Below are positions 13,701 to 24,000 of a stretch of DNA of 64,000 nt, piece after piece; within the stretch, counting starts at the first letter, position 1; the number at the start of each line of letters is the position of its first letter. A program made the translations under genes and the position numbers. The stretch lies in the NCBI GenBank assembly GCA_018806985.1, contig JADANN010000032.1, forward strand, positions 2,439,501 through 2,503,500. Reading direction: 5' to 3'. The DNA is from Angiostrongylus vasorum (lineage: Eukaryota > Nematoda > Chromadorea > Rhabditida > Metastrongylidae). The notes under the pieces are model-generated. The model saw nothing but the letters and a program-made list of their open reading frames with translations, did not search any database and was not told the DNA's origin.

Positions 13701-16700
13701 CTGTCAAAGGAAGATCGGAGGAAGTCGTAAAGAGTTGGACCCTGATAATACGGACATGGAAGCGTTACAAAAAAAGATAACTCAAATCGAAGAGCAAGTG
13801 CGAAAAACTAGAAGTCGGCTTTATGACAGTACAAAAAATGTACGTAGAATTTATATTCATATTCAATATCTAAAGTCTTTTTGGTTTTTGGCAATATATT
13901 GGCAGTACATTTCAATGTATGCCTTGCATGGGCACTAATTGCCGATCAGGCATTCGGAGAGCGCGGTGTTGAGCGTGCAACGGTAATTGAAAGGGTCTCA
14001 TCGCGTTATACAGCTTAGCGGATGTAATGCAACCATAAGGTCAACTTTTAGTGTGGAATAATGCGCTTTCAATGTAGAGTAATTCCCGATGTTAGGGTAC
14101 AATCTTCATGTGTTTATTTATGTGATCTTATAAACAGATCTTTTTGAGCTGATGCGAGGTTGGTATAGGTCTTCTTGTCGTTATTGTTGTTGTTGTCGTT
14201 GCTTGTACTCACTCGTAACAGCACGGCTCTGAGGGAAGGCGAAATCGCCGAAACGTCAGCCATCGACCAACAACACCAACAGCAATGACAACAACAACAG
14301 CAACAATGACAACGAGGACCTATACCAACCTCGCATCAGTTCAAAAAGACCAGTTTATAAGATCGTATAGATAAATATGTCAACTATTCATGCCGAGGTT
14401 CATAGAAAGTCGGTCTTTTAAATATTCATGTACGTAATGTTGGCTAGTTCACTTTTGTAATACCGTTTAAAGCGATCTTACCGGCGATTGTTTATCCACT
14501 ATCGAATTCTCGCGTAAAAACTTCGCGCTTGCATCGTCCCGCATTGAACATTCTCATTTTAAGAACTTAAGACTGTATGTCTTTAAATTGTTGAGCTAAC
14601 ACGAGATTGATAATAAGGTTTATTCGGCTAACGTTTCGACGTCTTCATCTTCATCGGAGCCAGTGATCCGAGTTGGTGTTCGACAGTTCTTCGTCATCTG
14701 GATGCAGTGCCTTCGCAGTCGCACCGATACGGATCTTCAGTGAACATCACACGAATGTGGCGTGCTCACTCGCAAGTGCTCTTTTATACAGGGCCGTTGT
14801 TGTTGATAGTTGATACTATTCGCTGATAATCATTTATTTGCTAACGAATAATCCACTTTACAGCAGTCGGTATTATGTTAGCTAGCATACAGCGAATAGC
14901 AAAGCCTTCTCCGTTGGAAAACAAATTATTATCAACGGATAGTCGTATTAACAACAACCGCCCTGTATAAAAGAGCACTTCCGAGTGAGCACGCCTCATT
15001 CGTACGGTGTTCATCGAAGAAGATCCTTCTCGGTGCGACTGCGAAGACACCACATCCAGATTACGAAGAACTGTCGAACACCGACTCCGGATCACCGGCT
15101 CCGATGAAGATGAAGACGTCGAGACGTTAGCCGAATAAACCTTATTATCAATCTCGTGTAAGCTCAACAATTTAATGACATGTTGATTATTTTGCAATTA
15201 TTGTTAAATGACAGTCGGTTTAAAAATTGCTTTATGACTATAATGTTGCTGAGATATTTGCAAAACTCGGACCGCTGGTGTCTGTAGTGGGGACAGAAGA
15301 CGCTATTGCCCTTTCCTGGGGCTAGCGCGTACGTTACCACACCATGCGAGTCCTTCGTTTCTGCCTGTCTCTCAGACGTATTTCTGACCTATAGGAGCTA
15401 TCAGCAATCACCCATCAACGGGATTGATCTGGGGGAGCGCAAATCGGAGTGAACCCAGTTAAGCTGAAGCTATGGTATAAATCGCAATGTCGGCGAAGGC
15501 AATACCGTCAGACCCCCCGCAGACGCCAGCGGTCCGGAATTTTGGATTGTCTCATCAACATTATGGTTATATTTCATATAACACCTTGCCATCAAAAAAT
15601 TAGTAGATGGTAAATAGAAAAAACTGGCGACAAAATGCTTTACGACTGTAGTTATAAAAAACGATTTCAACCTCGACATACTGTATTAACGCATGAATAT
15701 GTCTTCAATTTTTTTTGCATTGAACGTTTAATAATACTTCATATATAGGGCTTAGCAGAAGGTTTTGGATTTCTTACTGTTATCTGGCAGAAACTGTTTA
15801 GCCTGATGTTTGATGTGCATATATTGTATTTATAGGCCTTCCTTGGATTTATCGTCAGTGACAACCACGCCTACCTCTACACCATCCGAACTACGGAGGG
15901 GTCGGTTCACAGTTTCTCTGTACTAAACTTAAGATTTTATGCACAATCATATTTGTAACAAATTTAAGCTAAAACTATTGCCCTTATTGTAAAACCTATC
16001 GCTTCCATACTCTAGGAAAAAGCAGCATGAAACCTTATTGGAATTGGAGAGAAAGGTTGCTCAACTAATGAACTCCCAAGTGGTTAGCAATATATCACCT
16101 CAGCTAACGATGACAGTTCCATCAGCAAAACCTTTGAATTGTGAGTTCACTTCCAGAACTGCCTCCTCTGTACAGCGGATCCATGAAATCAATTCAGTGT
16201 TACTAAATGTTTCACGGTGACTCATCTTTATCGGAAAGCAATTCCATTTCAGCAAAATGCATTGATGTATCTTGTGCGGATCCAATAAATCTATTTCGTG
16301 GTCTTATGTCTTCAAGTAACAGTGGAGATTGTGCAAATCTCGGTAAAACAACTACAGAAGTTATGGAAAACAAAATTACACCCACTGGTACGAATCTTTT
16401 GTTGAGGTCTCCTCACTAAAGTTGAAAATATGATATTTCTCTTCATTGACAATAGTGGTCACCGCGTTATGTGCAACTAAGAATGAAATATCTCAGCAAA
16501 TACACTTCGTTTTAGCATTGAAGTCGTCATCAGAAGTTAATGTTCAGTCAAATGTGGCACATAGTCCCTTGCAAAGTATGGAACGACGTAAGAACCAATC
16601 CAGTTACTATGGATACTTTTTGGTTAACAAAGAAGCAGGTTTATTAGCACATGAAACGGACATTATGTATAAAGCAGTATAAAGCCGTTCTATCTGCTCA

Positions 16701-16906
16701 TACTTTCTTTGGATCAAACTGTTATTAATTAGGTGCTTAAGTGAGTCTTGTAACCAGTTAATGCGTTGTTTGTAGTGGCTCGACATCCGGGAAATAGCGG
16801 CCTGTGTCTCGGATGCATGGATGACGATGCCCAAGATCGTGCCCTTCGCATTTTGGAACAACTAGCAAATGATTGGAACACCATCTGTGACTCCGATAGT
16901 GATTAG
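7776..16906 (+). CDS. Large multi-exon host gene, family not recognised (about 1,160 aa)
   Basis: Spliced gene built from exons whose phases mostly agree: 7776-7886, 8076-8197, 8274-8397, 8526-8632, about 9247-9369, 9420-9564, 9652-9755, about 10009-10090, 10156-10195, 10272-10382, 10441-10536, 10654-10756, 11437-11519, 11700-11807, 12099-12279, 12377-12428, 12514-12569, 12595-12683, 12725-12776, 12859-13839, 15836-15900, 16016-16140, 16253-16387, 16516-16666, 16798-16906. The links 8632 to 9247 and 9755 to 10009 are unresolved. The ATG at 7776 directly follows an acceptor (ttgcag), so it could be a trans-spliced start or an internal exon. The first ~650 residues look alpha-helical. The 981-nt exon encodes a Ser/Thr/Gly-rich, probably disordered stretch with scattered FG pairs (MFGR, AFGQ), then an acidic patch and a coiled-coil-like segment (EALQKKITQIEEQVRK). 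A second short coil (LLELERKVAQLM) follows. It ends with an acidic tail, TICDSDSD, and TAG. FG pairs and helices loosely suggest a nuclear-pore or mRNA-export scaffold, but I could not match any family. Confidence 0.6.
7905..8040 (-). repeat. Family C repeat in intron 1 of the large gene
   Basis: gagatatttgcaaaactccg through ggctaacgcgttcaccacca to catgcgtgctcttcgtttc. It fills most of the intron 7887-8075. Confidence 0.65.
8770..9185 (+). repeat. Family D repeat
   Basis: Runs from cttggatagtcgaatggccc to cggtaaaccattgggagg, with the shared landmarks ggtttagccagtgtggttcc, tcctggtattggttta and cctcccagccacgatgaggc. It sits in an intron of the large gene. Confidence 0.7.
10955..11345 (+). repeat. 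Family D repeat
   Basis: Same order as the 8.8 kb copy, from cttggatggcccgtcctcaa to cctcccagccatgatgaggc. In the intron 10757-11436 of the large gene. Confidence 0.7.
11840..12065. repeat. Family C inverted pair
   Basis: A minus copy (11840-11935) and a plus copy (11940-12062) meet head to head. The outer halves gaatgctgagacattcgcaa and ttttgcgaatatctcagcatc are inverted and can form a hairpin. It fills the intron 11808-12098. Confidence 0.7.
12570..12594 (+). other. Abnormally short T-rich putative intron (25 nt)
   Basis: Between exon 12514-12569 and exon 12595-12683 of the large gene only 25 nt remain, with gt and ag ends around a run of T. Reading through gives a stop (TAA at 12601-12603). 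It is shorter than known nematode introns, so either this exon pair is misplaced or the homopolymer is collapsed. Confidence 0.35.
14121..14367. repeat. Fold-back of Penelope-type 3' ends, with hammerhead-like centre
   Basis: Left arm about 14121-14180 (gatgcgaggttggtatag) and right arm about 14311-14367 (ctataccaacctcgcatc) are inverted copies able to form a long hairpin. The loop holds a (GTT)n/(AAC)n-rich stretch and a hammerhead-like string at 14229-14258 (ctgaggga, helix ggcgaaatcgcc, gaaacgtc). The core has one extra G compared with CUGANGA. It lies in the long intron 13840-15835 of the large gene. Confidence 0.6.
14570..15182. repeat. About 600-bp fold-back made of two inverted Penelope-type ends
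   Basis: Arms about 14570-14850 and 14915-15182 are near-perfect reverse complements with a spacer of about 65 bp. Each outer end has an aaattgttgagct-like sequence followed by an aaggtttattcggctaacg block. Inside each is a hammerhead-like string: cgatga, a tgaagacgtc arm, then gaaacgtt in the left arm and gagacgtt in the right arm. The same end sequences recur near 5,340 and 55,590. It sits in the same intron as the 14.1 kb fold-back. Confidence 0.7.
15230..15640. repeat. Family C inverted pair with linker
   Basis: Minus half at 15,230-15,360 (gagatatttgcaaaactcgg, aacgcgtt-like part decayed) and plus half at 15,500-15,640 (ggtccggaattttggattgt, aagtttt tail). The linker (cctgtctctcagacg, cagcaatcacccatcaacgg) is shared with other inverted pairs. 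Confidence 0.65.
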
Positions 16907-18046
16907 TTTCACATCAATGTTTTGGCATTAGTGTTAAAGCTGTTGAGTTCTAGGTGACTTCAGAATGTCAAGTAAATTTTATCTATAAACTTTCTTACAG
17001 AGCGTCATATTATACTCCAATAATCTATAACTGTGCTGCGATCGGAACAATTAAAAACATCTGCTAAGAAGAGAAATGAACAACAAAGGCAGGTGCTTCA
17101 CCAACATTTGGCACATAGAAAAGTTAAACAATCCCCGACACCCAATTGCACAGGGCGTCGACAACGTTCCAAAAGATAAAGTAGATATAATGACTTGATT
17201 TCTTCGAACAACAGTAATCGATAACTTTGTATGTTACCCATAACATATTTCGCCCTAAGTTTGTCCGAACTTCAAATCTAAAAATTATTAACATAATAGA
17301 AAACTTCTAGAATTTTCAGCGCAGGCACAACAGCTACCAATAACAGAGCATTTGAGGACACTAGTGTTATGCAAGAGGAAATTCCGCCTGTCTAATATCT
17401 CCGATGTTCGAGGTACTACTACTAACGTGAACAAGCGGAAACATTTCTGAGCTCCAGAAAACCATGCCAATGTGACGGAAGAATGGGTGAATTTACATCA
17501 CACTGGCAAACATATGTAGGTTATAACAGTCCGAGCAGTTCATTGGTATGATTGCCTTACTGTTAAATAGCAAATGTACTGATGATAAGGGGCGGTTGAG
17601 CAAAAGTCTTTGCATCCTTCAAATGTGCCAGTCATATGTAGGCTTAGTGTTAACATTGTTATTGAAATAATACGATTAGAATCCAAAAGCCTTTTCCAAT
17701 ACAGGTACAAGTCTTCTCATATTAGCAATGTGGAATCCTGATTTTCTGGAGCCAGTAAGACCCGCCTTCTCCCGCTTAGGTTCGTATTTTGAACAGTGAA
17801 ACTGGTAAACAATTAGGATTTTGTCCAGCACAAAACTAGTGTATCCAGATGTCTATGGCTGCATAGCTAGCGCTGAAAAACTTTAGAAACTTGCACATCT
17901 CTTTTAACTTCTTGACAATGAATTCTGAATATGTTTGAAATTGAAAATAACATTCTAGAAAACCTGTACACACCCTTATTCTACCAACGACTCCATTTCT
18001 CAAGTGTTAACAAACATTCAGTTAAGGTACTTATCAGTCAAGACCT
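16907..18046. other. Intergenic stretch between the large gene and PDE12
   Basis: The only supported content is the pair of exon-like pieces at 17,030-17,451. 17,452-18,046 is AT-rich and shows no repeat or coding signal I can name. The two genes converge here, so it should contain both 3' ends. Confidence 0.5.
17030..17451 (+). CDS. Two possible extra 3' exons downstream of the large gene
   Basis: Two coding-like stretches follow the TAG at 16906. The first, about 17030-17157, encodes a basic peptide including LRSEQLKTSAKKRNEQQRQV. The second, 17318-17451, follows a good acceptor (ttttcag), contains TEHLRTLVLCKRKF and stops at TGA 17449-17451. A gtcgac donor after 17157 would join them in phase. 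No acceptor is visible for the first stretch and its frame has TAA just upstream at about 17018, so the link to the 7.8-16.9 kb gene is unproven. They may be an alternative 3' end, a decayed end, or a separate small gene. Confidence 0.3.
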
Positions 18047-21000
18047 CTAAAACTTCACTTCGCATATAAGTGGAACATGGTCACTAGGTCCTATTCGTGA
18101 CGGTAAAGCACCGTACTTGTTCAATAATTCATAAGACGGTCGTGGTGCTAAACGATGCAACATCGCCGAATCACTCCATATGTAATCTAAGCATCCCGAA
18201 AATCCTAGTTCCTCTCCATAGACATTCGTATGTCGCGTATGGTTGGTACAGCCAGTGCCTGTCAAATTATTTAGGCCTTTTCTTGACGGAAGAAGCTGTA
18301 ATGATAGATAAATATCCCTACCCCATGATCATAGTTCCTAAATCTCACCAAAGTTGGTGTGGAGAACTGTTTCCTAAGTTAACCAAAAAGGTATAGAGAA
18401 AACTTGCCATCAAATCATCAGCTATCAACTCTGGATCCAAATTCCAGCAGGATGACGACTTCCGCAACAATCCCTAGAGAAAAAAGGAACGTAATTACAT
18501 CTACCTTTCTCTTTATAACGAAGATTATTGTAATCTTGACAAAAACAACGTATCTTTAAACTACTTGGTTCTCATAATAATCGTCAGAAAAGTGGAAATG
18601 TGCGTAGAAATTGGATTTACGAAACTCCATGGTCAACGACGCAAACAATTACCGTGCTAAGAATCTCATAGACCGGACCGTCCGGTGTACTGTTGAAATC
18701 CCCAGCGAAAATCAATCGAGTTTCATCAGATGGATCCGAATTTGAAAAATCTTGACAAATCCTGTGAAGAAAAAAACCACGATCGTACATTGACAATAGC
18801 ATCATAATGTATGAAAAGCTACCTGTGAAGTTGACGTACAGCCACAATAGCTTGAAAAACTTTCAAATGTTCGTGTTTTGGATTGTGATGAAGATGTGTG
18901 TTGCCACAGATTATTATCTCATTAGACCTTCGATCACGTAGTACTACTACCTAAAAGAAAATATATGAAGATTGTATATAGTTATAACCGGTGTCTATGT
19001 GAGTTCAGGACCGTCTACTTAGCAAATGGTAGAACTGAAATGCGATAACTAGGTATTTATGTGGACGCTGCCCAGTGCGCTCAGTTGACCTGAAATCACA
19101 TTTTTCGCTCATGGTCGTCGAAAGAAACCGCCGTTGGTATATTTTTTATGCGCTTAACGTTCCGTGAAATTCAACTACTAACGACTAATGTATAGCACTT
19201 TCAATTAAGATGCATTAAGTGACCGGCTCGTGTGACTTTCATTAATCCCAATCAGATACTTTGACTGCAAGATTTGGGATATTTTTGGCACTATGTTCTC
19301 GGTACAGCATTAGACAACGTAAGAGATACTCGCTTCATGGCATTAAGGAGATTGGAATTGAAAGGATGGGTGCAAACCCGAGTGTTGCTCGGCTTCCTCA
19401 TTTACTCCTCATACCTCAATACAACTGCTGAATAATTTTGGCATGAAGGTCTCGCCCAGTTGAATAATCCCACTTGGCTGGCGCTGTAGTATGCAAAATT
19501 CGTGCGTTGAGCGTCGTATAGCTCGTTAAGCAACATTATGTAGTGAAAAAGGACGCTCAACTCCAGACTTTCCATATCTTCTCCGGTCTCAGAGAGACAA
19601 TACAGTTTTTCGTATTTTGCAGTGTTTCAATCAGTTTAATTGTGTGGACATGATCTATTGCTTTGAGTCTTTTTGAAAACTTGGCTTGTCAACATGCAAC
19701 CAATTTCCTATACCCAATGACTTGTGAGTCCTGTTGAGGATGACTGGATTAAAGTTCTTATAGGTGTCAACAGTGCATTTTGGGTCTCACTTCCTGTGTA
19801 GCAATTGGGGGTGCTGGTTTACTATCGACTACATATTTTATACTCCGGTAGGTATCTACATTACAACAATTTGAGAAGTTGCCGATAACAGAAATAAGAT
19901 CAGCCGTAATACGTAAACCCATGTCTACAAGGTATCGCAACTTCTGGGGTAACAACCCCCTTTTTGTGTAAGGCTATGTTTGCTTTTTTTCAAGGGAAGA
20001 AAACTTACTCAAAAAGCAAAATACCAAAACAAAACGCTGTAGAAATGGAAACTGTGCTGGGACATAATTTGAGAAGGCGGGTCATTCAACTATCGAAATA
20101 GTTTCAACACATCCACAACGACTCTGGTATTAAATGGTTGCAGTATGGGACCACGTGGGATTCACCGCGACAAACATGCAAGTTACACAACACAGCCCGA
20201 AATTCATAATTCTAGAACGGAAACGTTTCAGTACCCTCTTTTTCCTTACTGGCGGTCCGATGTATAAAAAGCAGAGAACCGCCGAAGAATCAGTAGAAAT
20301 GAACAACCTGGTTCCACGAAATGAATCTTACCTCGAAAACTAAAGTTTGCAAATAACAGCTTTTGGCACCATTCTGCGAAAATTTGTATGGAGAAAACCA
20401 GTGAACTAATACAAAAAGTGTCAGAGAAATGGTTCCTAGAAAGTAGCAGATTATACAGTATGCGTTGAATTCAAAGCAACACTATTTCTACCCAGTTGGT
20501 AACTTATATAAAACATTCATTTTGCCAGGTGTTCCATAGAAAACTACTTTTCTGTACTTGATAGTGGAGAGGAGGAGAGGCAGTGGAGTAGTTAGTGATA
20601 CCATCGATCAGGAAGCAAAGCAGAGGCGCTTGTTTTATCATTGTCCCAACGCTCTCTTAGAATCCACGTGGTAACTCCTCAGTTCGGCTATCTCCCAGAC
20701 TGCAAGAAGAATCGAGTCGACCAGCATTCAACAGCATTCATAAAAAAAGATGACGATCTGGAGCATCAGACGAAATAATAAGAGAAACATTCGAAGACCT
20801 TTGTGGATTCTAAATGCGAGGAAAACGAGTCGAATGCAAAAAGTGCTGAGATCCGCATAGCAGATGTGATGACGGGTCATAAAAAATAAAATGGAATAAA
20901 AATACTTGTAATTTACAGAAAGCGTTCTTCTTACGGTTTCATTTGCTCCACAGCAGGACTGCTGCTAACCATGAGGGTGCTGACATATCACGTACTAAAG

Positions 21001-24000
21001 CTTTTTCCTGCTTACTGGTGCTGAGGACAGTATTAAGTTCCCACATAGTGTGTTCTTGAGACATTACCACATTACAACGAATCGAATACTTTGCGTTCAG
21101 TGCATACAACACGCGGAGCGCGATTAGGTGTGTCCGGAAGCCCACCACGCAAATCAGGAGAAAGATATGTTACGAACAGAAACAACTATGCAGCTGACCT
21201 GCAGCGTCGTTGGCCGACTGGTGAAAATTTCTAGAGATGCAACACTCGTGTTAAGGATTTTGTTGAGATCATCACAATAGCATTCCTCTAGCAGCGAAGC
21301 TATCCCATAGCTTTCAGAGGACAAAAAGTCTGAAACCACGAAATTGGGAGAAGAACGGAATTATTAGACATATTAACCTTAAAGAATATGGAATAAATCT
21401 ATTTTACAGATTACAGACAAGTAATCAAGACGTACTCAAATCGCCTACGATTGAAAGCAATTACAGAACCCTCGGTTACTTCCTTTTGTTTTCTCGTGAA
21501 ACACATTTCTAAACCAATTGATTCAAAAAGAACATTGAGGTATCGCATCTGCATCCTATGGTCGACCTCTTGCAAGAAACATAGATCCATGTCGTAACCT
21601 GTGCAGATAACGTTCATAGTTTTTACATCAATATCTTTCTGTGAAATAAATGTAATTACTGCAACAGATAAAAACGCAAAATGAAAAGGCGAACAATTTA
21701 AAATAAAGCTTGAACGAACTTGACAGTTCCTTCAATAAAAGCGGGTATCTGTACTCATAGATTTGATAATCTTTCGGGCAATACGGAAAAAATAGAGACT
21801 CTTGTGGACCAGAAAGATCCAAATATAGATCCGCAAGAATATTGTATGAAACCATCCGAATGCAGTCCGACGGTCTCTCTTTTTGACACCACTTAATGTT
21901 ATCCTCAAAAATCAATGGCTCGTCTACAACATCAATATGGAACTTGGAAACGCCACATCTAGATATTATTCAGATATGGATTTTAAAACGTTTTTTAGCC
22001 ACGTAATTCACTATTTGGGTATTTAAAAGAATAAAAGGGTAAAGCTCTCGGCGTTGATCAATCCCTGAGGGATGCGCCGTGCATTCGACTTCACTAAGTA
22101 AGCGAAGCACTAGTCGAGTACGAAAGAAAGTCTTCAGAGCAGAACCTAACAATGGAGAGCGATGATGGCAGCGAAATACTTTGCAGCAAAGCAGAGGGAA
22201 ATAACTGAGGCAGCAGAAGAATACTTAGTAAAACTTAGAAGTCGTATAAAAAGCTTTGAGTTTGCTAATACTTCACAAAGAAAACCAGACACCCCAAGAA
22301 GGGTACAAACAGACATCCAAGCAGTCGAAGTTCCCCAAATTATAGCTACAGCAACACGTCTCCAACTATCCACACTCCCGATACCAACTTTCAGTGGTAA
22401 CATCTGAGAATGAGATAATTTCTGGGAGTTATTCAAAGCGAACATACGTTCCCAGAACATATCAGAATTATATAAATTCAATTACTTGCTTAATTCGCTA
22501 CAAGGGGAAGCACTCGATGCGGTGAAGAAATTTCAACTGACTAACGAGAACTATGCTAAAGCAGTTGAATTTCTCACCAAAAAAGTGTGCAGACTCGGAA
22601 AAACTCATAATAACACTCATGGACAAACTTAACAATTGCCAGCTTCGTTCCACCACGGTGCACGAACAACGGAAACTATTCGAACATTTGCAGTTAATAG
22701 TAACACAGTTAAAAGGAAAAGGTGAAAATGTGGACAATCAATGTATGTTTAAGAAAACACTGACTAAATTTTCTAACAACTGTATAGAGCCAGTGTTGCT
22801 ATCCTCCCAGACAAGTCTGGTCCTAATTTGCCGAATCCGGAAGGATGGAAGGCTTGGTGGGCTAGGCGTGCGGGGATCTCAAGTGTGTTGCACGGCGCTT
22901 CCGACCATTGCGACACACGCATCCTTTATGGGTACTTAATTCGTAGTAATACGCGCGTGATCACAGTTTGGTAACAAATGGAAAAAGGTCTCAGGGCAAA
23001 ACCATGAGAAGAGTATAGGATTCTATATTGCAGGATATAACAAAAACATCCCCCAAAATGTACAAGAGAACTGCAGCTGAACCTGAAGGGCTTACAACCG
23101 ATGTGTGGGTCTCCTCTCAATTAACATCTTTCATTTATCGTTTTCAGGTTTCGCAACAGCTGTACTAAAGCGTTCACAAGCACTCATCAGTACAGGAAAG
23201 CAGGTTTGCGGCACATAGCAGCTAAGAAACACTGGTTTAAAAAGTAAATGGAGATGAAATAGCACAAAACGATAGTGTAGCCTTAGTAAAAGCGAATGGA
23301 TTCCTTTTAATAATTAGATAACTTGTGTAACTTACTTGACAACAGCCTGTGGCCCAAGATCAGCAACAAGAAACAGTCGCTTTCCCATGTCGCTAGCCGA
23401 CGGTACATAGAAGTCACCAGTACAACGAAATTCGCAATTCGAAACAGAAAATCTACGAGACGGCCCTTTAAGCAATCAAGAACTCTAAGCATGGACACCA
23501 CTAAACTTCCATCTCTCCACGCAACTGAGACGTATTCTTTTTTTAAAAAGAAGCTTTACACGGTAGACTTACCGTCAATCAACTTCACTGTCTCTTCATT
23601 AACACCATTATTCTTATGTTTGCCAGGAGAATTTTCAATTTTGGGTGACTGAGGATTGTAAATAAACCAATGAATTTCTGGCTTCACTTTTTCTGTTCCT
23701 TGTCTAAAATCTATGGCTGGATAGACAGGACAGTCTGCTAATGGTTTCAAAACACATGTAATCGTTGATATATCAGCTGGTTCGTGGATTACTTCATAAG
23801 GGACGCCACCAACAAATAAATATTGCTCAGAATCAAGAACGTCTCCAAGAGTCAACGATTCCATATTTTTTGAGTGAGGAACTTCGACCGTAATAGGAAC
23901 TTGAGAGGATTCACTATAGCAATCAACTTTTGATACGCCAGTGGTACTCACTCCACATCTTTTGGAGGATAGCATCTTTTGAATTTTAAATTCAATCTAG

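Noticed and set aside
14140..14400. CRISPR-like or satellite array
   Set aside because: There are only two inverted arms around a trinucleotide-rich loop, no regularly spaced direct repeats.
20939..21148. Open frame in the PDE12 region that could look like an exon
   Set aside because: PDE12 reads straight from TLQ at 21199 to VVVLRD at 18950 in phase and in agreement with the family. This frame lies in the intron and matches nothing.
23573..23996. ATG at 23,975 as the PDE12 start
   Set aside because: The frame is open to the tctag acceptor at 23,997 and joins in phase to upstream exons whose KRPISEPFEET region belongs to PDE12.
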